Below, piece after piece: positions 8,476 through 16,094 of a DNA stretch of 64,000 bases (position 1 is the first letter of the stretch; the number at the start of each line of letters is the position of its first letter). The DNA comes from Arthrobacter sp. (GTDB lineage: Bacteria; Actinomycetota; Actinomycetes; Actinomycetales; Micrococcaceae), in contig JAITLQ010000018.1 in the NCBI GenBank assembly GCA_031277795.1, forward strand, positions 434,001 through 498,000. Direction: 5' to 3'. Under the pieces are notes generated by a model that was not told where the DNA came from, did no database searches, and was given only the letters and a program-made list of their open reading frames with translations. The translations under genes were made by a program, and so were the position numbers.

Positions 8476-9999
8476 TCAGTCGCGACCGGGCAGGGCCTCG
8501 GCCACTGTGACGAGGGTGCGCAGCGCGAAGCCGGTGCCCTCCTTGGGGGTGTGGCCCCACGGGGCGCCCGTGTTGAACGCCGGGCCTGCGATGTCGAGGT
8601 GGCCCCACTGCGGGGTCTCGACGCCCTCGGCGCCAACGAACTCGCGCAGGAACACGCCGGCCTTGAGCATGCCGCCGTCGCGGTTGCCCGAGTTGCGCAG
8701 ATCGGCCGTGGTCGAATCCAGGTCGGGGCGGATGTCCTCGGGGAAGGGCATGGCCCAGAAGGGCTCGCCGGTGGCCTCGGCGGCGGCGAGCACGGCCTCG
8801 GTGGCCTCGGTGTCTCCCATGAGCCCGGCGGTGCGATGGCCGAGGGCCACGATCTGGGCACCGGTCAGGGTGGCCACGTCGAAGAGCAGGTCGGGCGCTT
8901 CCTCGGAGGCCTTGGAGAGGCCGTCGGCCATGACCAAACGGCCCTCGGCGTCGGTGTTGGTGACCTCGACCGTCTTACCGTTGTGCATGGTGAGCACGTC
9001 GCCCGGGCGGGTGGCGTCGCCGCCCGGCATGTTCTCGGCGAGGCAGAGCCAGGCGGTGACGCGGACCGGGAGCTTGAGCTCGGCGGCGGCCAGGGCGGCG
9101 TGCAGCACGGTGGCGGCACCGGCCATGTCCGACTTCATCTCCTCCATGCCCGGGGCGGGCTTGAGCGAGATGCCGCCGGTGTCGAACGTGATGCCCTTGC
9201 CGACGAGCGCAACGTGGCCCTTGGCGCGGGCGGGGGAGTAGTCCACCTTGACCAGGCGCGGCGGACGCACGGAGCCGCGGCCCACGCCCAGGATGCCGCC
9301 CATGTCCTCGGCGGCCAGCTTCTTCTCGTCCCAGACGCTCAGCTTCACGTCGAGGGACTTGGAGGCCTGGCGGGCGTACTCGGTGAAGGACTCGGGGTAG
9401 AGCACGTTCGCCGGGGTGTCGACCAGATCGCGCACGCGCTTGGTGTGGCGGGCGACGACGGCGGCGCGGGTCAGCGCGGCCTTCACGTCCTTGTCGGCCT
9501 TGAGGTCGGTCGCGATGACGGCCTCGAGCAGAGGAGCGGAGCTCGGCTTGGGGGCGGACTTCAAGGTGGTGAAGTTGTACGCACCGAGCGAGGCGCCCTC
9601 GGCCACGGCCGAGAAGTCCTCGAGGGAGGAGGCGGGCAGCAGGAAGACGGCCTTCTGAAGCCCGGCCAGCGCGCGTGCGGCTACGCCGGCGGCGCGGCGC
9701 AGCTGCTCGGTGCCGGCGCTCTCCTTGACCTCGCCCAGGCCCACGAAGAGCAGGATGCCTGCCGCGTCATCGTCCTGGCCGGCCGTGCGCAGCGTGGCGC
9801 CGGCGGTGCCGGTGAAACCGAGGCGGGGAAGCAGCTCCTCCAGCTCGGTGGTGCGGGCGGCGTCGAACGGGGAATCGAGCAGACGCACGCCCTCGTCGAG
9901 GCTCGCCGCGGCGACGACGGCCACGTCCGCGCCCAGACGGCGCTGGCCCTTGGCCACTACGGACAGGGTCACTTCGTCAGTGTTATGCACCAACATCAT
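8476..9999 (-). CDS. pepA: Leucyl aminopeptidase (M17)
   Basis: About 507 aa, usual length for M17. Cytoplasmic two-metal exopeptidase that removes N-terminal residues. The catalytic half carries VGKGITFDTGGISLKP and the signature NTDAEGRLVMADGL, which hold the metal ligands and catalytic residues; the N-terminal half is the variable macro-like domain. The start is uncertain: tandem ATGs at 9999 and 9996, then TTG and a GTG at 9990, all follow GGAAGG; spacing favours the later codons. A long open frame continues upstream but is not homologous. It is divergent from the PAC2 gene across 297 bases. Confidence 0.94.
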   Translation of the reverse strand: MMLVHNTDEVTLSVVAKGQRRLGADVAVVAAASLDEGVRLLDSPFDAARTTELEELLPRLGFTGTAGATLRTAGQDDDAAGILLFVGLGEVKESAGTEQLRRAAGVAARALAGLQKAVFLLPASSLEDFSAVAEGASLGAYNFTTLKSAPKPSSAPLLEAVIATDLKADKDVKAALTRAAVVARHTKRVRDLVDTPANVLYPESFTEYARQASKSLDVKLSVWDEKKLAAEDMGGILGVGRGSVRPPRLVKVDYSPARAKGHVALVGKGITFDTGGISLKPAPGMEEMKSDMAGAATVLHAALAAAELKLPVRVTAWLCLAENMPGGDATRPGDVLTMHNGKTVEVTNTDAEGRLVMADGLSKASEEAPDLLFDVATLTGAQIVALGHRTAGLMGDTEATEAVLAAAEATGEPFWAMPFPEDIRPDLDSTTADLRNSGNRDGGMLKAGVFLREFVGAEGVETPQWGHLDIAGPAFNTGAPWGHTPKEGTGFALRTLVTVAEALPGRD

Positions 10000-10206
10000 C
10001 CTTCCGGCTTCGGGGCCACGCGACGCGCTGGTGGCTGCGTCAAGGACATGGCTGCCCGATCCCAGCCTAAACCTTGGCGCGAGCCGGGGCTGACCCGGGT
10101 GTCCGGGCCGCCGCGTGGGGTCAGACCACCGGGCGCCCGACGTGGCGAGGCGCGGCACCGAGCCGCCGCACGCCGTCGTGCCCTGGAACGGACACGGACA
10201 CCCTCG

Positions 10207-10232
10207 GGAACAAGCCGCGCGACTAGGGTGTT
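10207..10232 (+). promoter_or_regulatory. Candidate SigR-type promoter of the PAC2 gene
   Basis: GGAAC at 10207-10211, 18 bases, GTT at 10230-10232: matches the SigR/SigH pattern GGAAY-N18-GTT. It lies 65 bases before the PAC2 start. A TAGGGT hexamer at 10224-10229 could serve a housekeeping promoter in the same place. Confidence 0.55.
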
Positions 10233-10296
10233 GCGAGGGAGTGGGGCGCCGTGTGCGGCGCCGCCACCCACATGAAGAGAGGGAGGGCAAGCGAGC

Positions 10297-11289
10297 GTGC
10301 GTGCCGAGGATGTGATGGACGTGTACGGGGCGACCAAACGCGCCGTCGTGGGCAAGGGGCTGCCCGTCGTTGCCGTGGTGGACGGGGTGTTCGACGCCGG
10401 ATCCACCCTGGCCTCGATGCGTCGCAGCCTCGAGGCCGGCCTCGAGAGCACGCCTTTGGCCGAGTTCGACGCCGACCTGCTGGTTGATCACCGCGCCACG
10501 CGGCCGCGCATCACCTACGCGGACGGGGGCTTCTCCGAGTACGCCCCGCCGCGGCTGGCCGTCGACGTCCTGAAGGACGAGCTGGGCAACGAGGCGCTCT
10601 ACTTCTCCGGCGCCGAGCCGTCCTTCGGCTGGGAACGCGTCGCGGCCGCCCTGGGCGGCCTGCTCGACGACGTGGGGGCCGGTCCCGTGACCGTGGTGCA
10701 CGCCGTGCCGCTGCCGGTGCCGCACACGCGTCCCGTGGCGATCCGCCGGCACGGCGAGAACACGGGCGAGCGCGTGGGACCCTTCGAGCTGCCTGCCTCC
10801 TTTGCCCACCTGCTCGAGACCCGCCTGGTGCAGGGCGGCCGCGAGGTGGTGGGGATGACCATCCCCGTTCCCCACTACATCGCCGAGTCGGAGTACCCGC
10901 CGGCCGCGGTGGCCGGGCTGGAGGCCGTCGCCGCCCAGGCGGGCCTCGCCGTGCCCACCGAGGAGCTGCGCGAGGCGGGCCGCGAGGTGGACGCCCGGAT
11001 CGCCGCGCAGATCGAGGACAATCCGGACGCCCAGCGCCTCGTGGCGGGGCTCGAGCTGCGCTACGACGTGGAGTCGCCCGCGCTCGGGGCGGCCTCGGCG
11101 CTCGTGGCGGAGGGTGCCCACATGCCGGACGGCGACGAGCTGGCCGAGGCGGCCGAGCGCTACCTGCGCACCGTCACCATCGACCCGCGCCTCGAGACCC
11201 CGGCGGCCGGCGAGCTGCCCGGCCCGTCAGAACGCGAGCCGGAACCGGAAGCGGAGCACCCCGATGAGGCGGACGGCTTCCGAGCATGA
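10297..11289 (+). CDS. PAC2 family protein
   Basis: 330 aa. Matches the PAC2 (proteasome-assembly-chaperone-like) family of actinobacteria: a Rossmann-like core with VVAVVDGVFDAGSTLA, DGGFSEYAPPRLAVDVL and PVTVVHAVPLPVPHTRP, then an acidic C-terminal tail. In bacteria its role is not settled; links to protein quality control are inferred from the archaeal/eukaryotic fold relatives. GTG start at 10297 with GGGAGGG 9 bases upstream. The stop overlaps the MFS start by ATGA. The upstream motif at 10207-10232 suggests induction by thiol-oxidative stress. Confidence 0.88.
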   Translation: MRAEDVMDVYGATKRAVVGKGLPVVAVVDGVFDAGSTLASMRRSLEAGLESTPLAEFDADLLVDHRATRPRITYADGGFSEYAPPRLAVDVLKDELGNEALYFSGAEPSFGWERVAAALGGLLDDVGAGPVTVVHAVPLPVPHTRPVAIRRHGENTGERVGPFELPASFAHLLETRLVQGGREVVGMTIPVPHYIAESEYPPAAVAGLEAVAAQAGLAVPTEELREAGREVDARIAAQIEDNPDAQRLVAGLELRYDVESPALGAASALVAEGAHMPDGDELAEAAERYLRTVTIDPRLETPAAGELPGPSEREPEPEAEHPDEADGFRA

Positions 11290-12590
11290 GCGTCCCCGTG
11301 AAGGCGGCGCCCCAGGCCTGGTTGGTCTGGGGCGCCGCCGTGTTTGCCTATCTCGTCTCCGTCACCCAGCGCACGAGCTTCGGGGTGGCCGGCCTCGAGG
11401 CCACCGAGCGCTACGACGCGGGAGCCTCCATCCTCGCCACCTTCTCCGTGGTGCAGCTGGTGGTCTACGCGGGCATGCAGATCCCGGTCGGCGCGCTCGT
11501 TGATCGCTGGGGCTCGCGCCTCATGATCGGCCTCGGCGCCGTGCTCATGACGGCGGGCCAGCTCGTGCTGGCGTTCTCCCACGAGGTGGCGATCGGCTTT
11601 CTCGGCCGCATCCTCGTGGGCGCCGGGGACGCCATGACCTTCGTCTCGGTGATGCGCCTGCTGCCCACGTGGTTCCCGCCGCGTTTGAACCCGATCATGT
11701 CCCAGCTCACCGCCTCCGTCGGGCAGTTGGGCCAGCTCGTCTCCCTGGTGCCCTTCGCCGCCCTGCTGGGCCTGAGCGGCTGGACGCGGGCGTTCCTTGG
11801 CCTGGCCGCCCTGTCCTTCCTCGCGTGCGCCGTGGCGACGCTGTGCGTGCGCAATCGCCCGGCCACCGAGGTGCGGGAGAGGCGGGAACCGCTCCCGTTC
11901 TTCCGTTCCATCCGCGAGGCCTGGGCGCATCCAGGCACGCGGCTCGGCTTCTGGACGCACTGGAGTTGCGCGTTCGCGACCAACGTCTTCCTGCTCTCCT
12001 GGGGCTATCCCTTCTTGGTCTCGGCCCAGGGCCTCAGTCCGGACACTGCGGCCGTGATCATGGCGCTGTTTGTTGTCGTGGCGATCGTCTTCGGGCCCGT
12101 CGTCGGCACGGCGGTGGCCCGCTTCCCCCTCCGGCGCAGCAACCTCGTGATGCTGGTGGTGGGTGCGGCGATCGTGGCGTGGGCGGTGGTGCTGCTCTGG
12201 CCGGGGCGCGCGCCGGTGTGGCTGCTCGTGGTGTTGGCGCTCTGCGTCGCTGCGGGCGGGCCCACCTCGATGGTGGCGTTCGACTACACGCGCACCGAGA
12301 ACCCACCGCACCTCGCCGGCGCCGCCACCGGCCTGGCCAACGTCGGCTCGTTCACCGGCGGCCTCATCGCCATCTGGGCCATCGGCGTGTGCCTCGACCT
12401 GGCCAAGAGCATCTCCGGCCCGAACGCCGAGCTGTACTCGCTGACGGGCTTCCGGCTCGCTTTCCTCGTGCTCTTTGTCATCTACGCCGTGGGGATCACC
12501 GGCTTCCTCGTGGAGCGCAAGCGCACGCGGGCCACCCACGACGCCGTCGAGCCGCTCTACCGCGCGCTGCGTCGGCGCCTCGGGCGGTAG
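11286..12590 (+). CDS. MFS transporter
   Basis: 434 aa, twelve predicted membrane segments with a central cytoplasmic loop near residues 200-220. The loop between helices 2 and 3 carries the MFS motif-A-like GALVDRWGSR. The ends are short and charged. The family exports or imports small molecules using the proton gradient; the substrate cannot be told from sequence. It is co-transcribed with the PAC2 gene (ATGA overlap) and ends 92 bases before DUF4192. Confidence 0.9.
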   Translation: MSVPVKAAPQAWLVWGAAVFAYLVSVTQRTSFGVAGLEATERYDAGASILATFSVVQLVVYAGMQIPVGALVDRWGSRLMIGLGAVLMTAGQLVLAFSHEVAIGFLGRILVGAGDAMTFVSVMRLLPTWFPPRLNPIMSQLTASVGQLGQLVSLVPFAALLGLSGWTRAFLGLAALSFLACAVATLCVRNRPATEVRERREPLPFFRSIREAWAHPGTRLGFWTHWSCAFATNVFLLSWGYPFLVSAQGLSPDTAAVIMALFVVVAIVFGPVVGTAVARFPLRRSNLVMLVVGAAIVAWAVVLLWPGRAPVWLLVVLALCVAAGGPTSMVAFDYTRTENPPHLAGAATGLANVGSFTGGLIAIWAIGVCLDLAKSISGPNAELYSLTGFRLAFLVLFVIYAVGITGFLVERKRTRATHDAVEPLYRALRRRLGR

Positions 12591-12682
12591 CCGCGCCCGG
12601 CCGTTTCCCTCACAGGGTGCCCGGTTCCACACCGCGGGCGGTCGGGCCAGCGCCCGGTGGCCCCGGCGGCCAGGCTGGGTCG

Positions 12683-14026
12683 ATGGAAGATCATCAGGAG
12701 GCCACGTCGCCTCGCACGGCAGCCAAGCGGGCGCCCCGGCGCCCCACCCAACGAACCACCAGGAGCGTGGCGGGCTACGGCCCCTCCCCGGTCGACGCCG
12801 CCCGGGAGCGCAGCGGCGTCGCCCGCCTCGCCGATGTCGTGGCGCTCGTGCCACACCGCATGGGTTTCCACCCCCGCCGCAGCCTCGTGGCGATCCTGCT
12901 CGACGCCGACGGCGAATGGATGGCCACGGCGCGACACGATTGGCACCCCGGCGTCCCCGCCCACGCCTTGCGGGACTGGCTCGAGGACATCGGTGAGGAG
13001 GCGCACGGCCTCATCGTGGGGCTCTACGGCGAGGAGGACGCCGCGCGCGGCTTCCTGCCAGAGCTGGGCGAGTCGGTGCCGCTCGTGATCACGTGTTACC
13101 TCGTTCCGGAGCCGGCCGAGCCGGGGCACGTGGTGCCCGAGCACTGGTACAGCAACGCCGGCCCGGGGTGGGAGCAACACGACGGGGCTGAGATCTTCGC
13201 CTCGGCCGCAGCGCTGGAGGAATGGGGCGCGGGCAGCGTCCCGGGGACGGGCCCGGCGGCCCACGCGCTCGCCGAGCCAGGGCTGCGCGAGCTGGCCGCC
13301 TGGCAGGCTGGCGAGCGCGAGGCGGCCGCCGAGCTGCTGGCGCTGCGCGCCTGGCTCATCGCGAACGGGCTGGAGGAGGCCGTCGAGGAGCCGTGGGTGC
13401 ACGGCGTCGGTGAGTCAGGCGGGCGCCGGGCGCCGGAGGCTGGCCCGGGGGACGCCGCTGGGCGCCCCGCGCCAGGGCGGTGCGGCGCCGACGATCCCTT
13501 CACGGAGGGGGAGTGGGCGGAGATGGGCGCCGTGGCCCGCCGGGGGCTGTGCGCCTGGGGCGTGGTGCTCGATCGCCAGGAGGCGGGCGAGCACTGGATG
13601 GACTGGGAGGAGTGGGAGCGCGCCGAGCTGGTGCTGGCCCTGCACTCGCTCGTGGCGCCAGGGGTGCGCGACATCCTGCTCCTGCTCACGGCCTGCGGGG
13701 GAGCGGACGTCGAGCCGAGCGAGGTCTTGCTTGGCCTGTGGCAGGGGCCGGTGGACGGCGTGGGGCTGCTCGCCCTTGAGGAGGCGCTCGAGTCGGCCGG
13801 CGGGCTGGGCTCGCCGCGGCTGCGGGTGGAGGCGCTGTGCCTGCTGGCCTGGATCGAATGGGCCAGGGGACACGGATCGGTGGCGGGGGCCACGCTGGAG
13901 CTGGCCGAGCGCACGTGGGCGGGGCACCGGCTCACCGCCCTGCTGCGCAGCTTCATCGACACCGGATCGGTCCCGCGGTGGCTGCGCCCGAGCCACGGAG
14001 GCAGGGGTGCTAGGTGGGGTGGGTGA
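12683..14026 (+). CDS. DUF4192 protein
   Basis: 447 aa soluble protein. The N-terminal region contains the family hallmark DVVALVPHRMGFHPRRSLV followed by an ATARHDW segment; the C-terminal part is helical and rich in Glu, Leu and Trp. DUF4192 genes sit just upstream of the principal sigma factor gene in many actinobacteria; function unknown. I start it at the ATG at 12683, 12 codons before the first conserved basic stretch. The open frame extends far upstream inside the MFS gene, which is coincidental. Confidence 0.88.
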   Translation: MEDHQEATSPRTAAKRAPRRPTQRTTRSVAGYGPSPVDAARERSGVARLADVVALVPHRMGFHPRRSLVAILLDADGEWMATARHDWHPGVPAHALRDWLEDIGEEAHGLIVGLYGEEDAARGFLPELGESVPLVITCYLVPEPAEPGHVVPEHWYSNAGPGWEQHDGAEIFASAAALEEWGAGSVPGTGPAAHALAEPGLRELAAWQAGEREAAAELLALRAWLIANGLEEAVEEPWVHGVGESGGRRAPEAGPGDAAGRPAPGRCGADDPFTEGEWAEMGAVARRGLCAWGVVLDRQEAGEHWMDWEEWERAELVLALHSLVAPGVRDILLLLTACGGADVEPSEVLLGLWQGPVDGVGLLALEEALESAGGLGSPRLRVEALCLLAWIEWARGHGSVAGATLELAERTWAGHRLTALLRSFIDTGSVPRWLRPSHGGRGARWGG

Positions 14027-14115
14027 GTCCCTGCACGCGAGGCGTGCGGATCCGTGCGACAATGGACGTCAGACCCTTTCGGGTCCGCGAGATCCGCTCG
14101 GACTTTCCACGCACG

Positions 14116-14141
14116 GGAACAAGGCGGGTGGCGCAGGCGTT
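14116..14141 (+). promoter_or_regulatory. Candidate SigR-type promoter of sigA
   Basis: GGAAC at 14116-14120, 18 bases, GTT at 14139-14141; preceded by a further G, as in the SigR consensus. It lies about 120 bases before the sigA start. A separate TTGACA at 14201-14206 with TACGGA 15 bases downstream may be a second, housekeeping-type promoter. Confidence 0.6.
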
Positions 14142-14264
14142 TGACTCCTCAGACCCTGCGTTCGAGGTCGCTCGAGATTCGTCTCAGAGCGGCGGCGGAC
14201 TTGACAGGGTCACAGTGGTGTTACGGATCCAACGGCATCACGACTCTCGGCAGAAAGGCAACTC

Positions 14265-15428
14265 GTGCCCACGAAGAACCCCGCGGACGCAGCAGACGAG
14301 GCAGTCGCAACGGACGCTACGGCCTCCGCCGCCAAGAGGCCCGCCGCGCGCCGAAGCACGCGCGCCACGGCCAAGAAGGACGAGCAGCCCGCCGAGGCGA
14401 CCAGCGCCGCCACGGAGGAGCCCGCGGAGGAGGAGGCCTCGAAGGGCTTCGTCCTCACCGCGCATGACGAAGACGATGCCCCGCAGCAGCAGGTCATGGT
14501 CGCCGGCGCCACGGCCGACCCCGTCAAGGACTACTTGAAGCAGATCGGTAAGGTCGCCCTGCTCAACGCCGAGCAGGAGGTGGACCTGGCCCTGCGCATC
14601 GAGGCCGGCCTCTTCGCCGACCACAAGATCCAGGAGGCCTCCGCCGCCGGCGAGATCCTGCCCGATCGCCTGAAGTGGGACTACGAGCAGATCATCCACG
14701 ACGGCAAGATCGCCAAGAACCACCTGCTCGAGGCCAACCTGCGCCTCGTCGTCTCGCTGGCCAAGCGCTACACCGGCCGCGGCATGCTCTTCCTCGACCT
14801 GATCCAGGAAGGCAACCTCGGCCTCATCCGCGCCGTGGAGAAGTTCGACTACACCAAGGGCTTCAAGTTCTCCACATACGCCACGTGGTGGATCCGCCAG
14901 GCCATCACGCGCGCCATGGCCGATCAGGCCCGCACCATCCGCATCCCCGTGCACATGGTCGAGGTCATCAACAAGCTCGCCCGCGTGCAGCGCCAGATGC
15001 TCCAGGACCTGGGCCGCGAGCCCACCCCGGAGGAGCTGGCCAAGGAGCTGGACATGACGCCCGAGAAGGTCGTCGAGGTCCAGAAGTACGGCCGCGAGCC
15101 CATCTCGCTGCACACGCCGCTCGGCGAGGATGGCGATTCCGAGTTCGGCGACCTGATCGAGGACTCCGAGGCCATCGTGCCCTCGGACGCCGTCTCCTTC
15201 ACGCTCCTGCAGGAGCAGCTGCACTCGGTCCTTGACACGCTCTCCGAGCGCGAGGCGGGCGTCGTGGCCATGCGCTTCGGCCTGACCGACGGCCAGCCCA
15301 AGACCCTGGATGAGATCGGCAAGGTCTACGGCGTGACGCGCGAGCGCATCCGTCAGATCGAGTCCAAGACGATGTCCAAGCTGCGTCACCCCTCGCGCTC
15401 GCAGGTCCTGCGCGACTACCTGGACTGA
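14265..15428 (+). CDS. sigA: Principal RNA polymerase sigma factor
   Basis: 387 aa sigma-70 of the primary type. After an Ala/Thr/Lys-rich N-terminal tail (about 1-80) come region 1.2 ([16 protein letters not shown]), region 2 ([51 protein letters not shown]), region 3 and region 4 ([20 protein letters not shown], ending [10 protein letters not shown]). GTG start with AGAAAGG 6 bases upstream. The position beside DUF4192, DUF7455 and parE matches hrdB loci of streptomycetes. The upstream GGAAC-N18-GTT suggests stress-boosted transcription. Confidence 0.97.
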   Translation: MPTKNPADAADEAVATDATASAAKRPAARRSTRATAKKDEQPAEATSAATEEPAEEEASKGFVLTAHDEDDAPQQQVMVAGATADPVKDYLKQIGKVALLNAEQEVDLALRIEAGLFADHKIQEASAAGEILPDRLKWDYEQIIHDGKIAKNHLLEANLRLVVSLAKRYTGRGMLFLDLIQEGNLGLIRAVEKFDYTKGFKFSTYATWWIRQAITRAMADQARTIRIPVHMVEVINKLARVQRQMLQDLGREPTPEELAKELDMTPEKVVEVQKYGREPISLHTPLGEDGDSEFGDLIEDSEAIVPSDAVSFTLLQEQLHSVLDTLSEREAGVVAMRFGLTDGQPKTLDEIGKVYGVTRERIRQIESKTMSKLRHPSRSQVLRDYLD

Positions 15429-15469
15429 TCGGCGTCCGGCCCGCCTCACCCGGGCCGCCCGTGCCCCAT

Positions 15470-15508
15470 GGGCCCGTTGCTCACCGGAATCCGGTCGGCA
15501 ACGGGCCC
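15470..15508 (+). terminator. Terminator of sigA
   Basis: 11-bp stem GGGCCCGTTGC (15470-15480 with 15498-15508); the 17-base loop contains its own ACCGG/CCGGT pairing. It starts 42 bases past the sigA stop. Confidence 0.7.
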
Positions 15509-15587
15509 GCGTGGCACTCGGCGCGGTGCGCGGTGGTGTCGCACGGCCGAGGGTGCCGCGGCCCGGCCGAAAGCCCCGCCGCACAGA

Positions 15588-15628
15588 CGAGGGGCCCGAA
15601 TCCGCTCGCGGCGGATCCGGGCCCCTCG
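15588..15628 (-). terminator. Terminator of the DUF7455 gene
   Basis: 18-bp stem with one mismatch (15588-15605 with 15611-15628), loop TCGCG, 29 bases past the stop of the leftward gene. Confidence 0.75.
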
Positions 15629-15656
15629 TGCCTCACGCGCTCGGCGCGAGGTCTTC

Positions 15657-15878
15657 TCAGTCTTCGTCCTCGAAGCTCGGGCGCTCGGAGAGCGCTGCCG
15701 ATTCATCGAGCCAAGCGGAGCTCAGCGGGCGCAGCTTCGACTCCACCTCGCGGGCGTGGTGGGCGCAGAAGAGCAGGCTTCCGCCGGAGCTGGCGAGAGT
15801 GGCGCGGACATAGGCCTGGGCGCCGCAGCGATCGCAGCGATCAAGCGTGCTCAGTTCACGAGTAGCGGTGGCGTTCAT
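15657..15878 (-). CDS. Small zinc-ribbon-like protein (DUF7455)
   Basis: 73 aa. The sequence begins MNATATRELSTLDRCDRCGAQ and continues to FCAHHAREVE, so a CxxC pair and a later C-x-x-H could bind one zinc. The tail is acidic (SFEDED). The ATG at 15878 has GGAGG 8 bases upstream; the longer open frame above it is not used. Proteins of this type lie between hrdB/sigA and parE in many actinobacteria. Function unknown; a nucleic-acid or RNA polymerase link is speculation from context. Confidence 0.85.
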   Translation of the reverse strand: MNATATRELSTLDRCDRCGAQAYVRATLASSGGSLLFCAHHAREVESKLRPLSSAWLDESAALSERPSFEDED

Positions 15879-16094
15879 GACGGCCTCCTCCTGTCTTTGG
15901 TACTTGCCCATACAACCATGACGGGGTGCGTGCGTATGCCGCGTCGGATCACGATTCCGCTTCAGGCGTAGGTGCGGCGCGCGCGGCGTGGCGCGGCTCA
16001 CGCTCGGGCCGCGCCTGGCGCAAGCCGTCGCCCCTGGCGACTACCGTTGAACCAAGCAAGAGGCAACAACGCGCGCGAGCGCTGGAAGGGGCAC

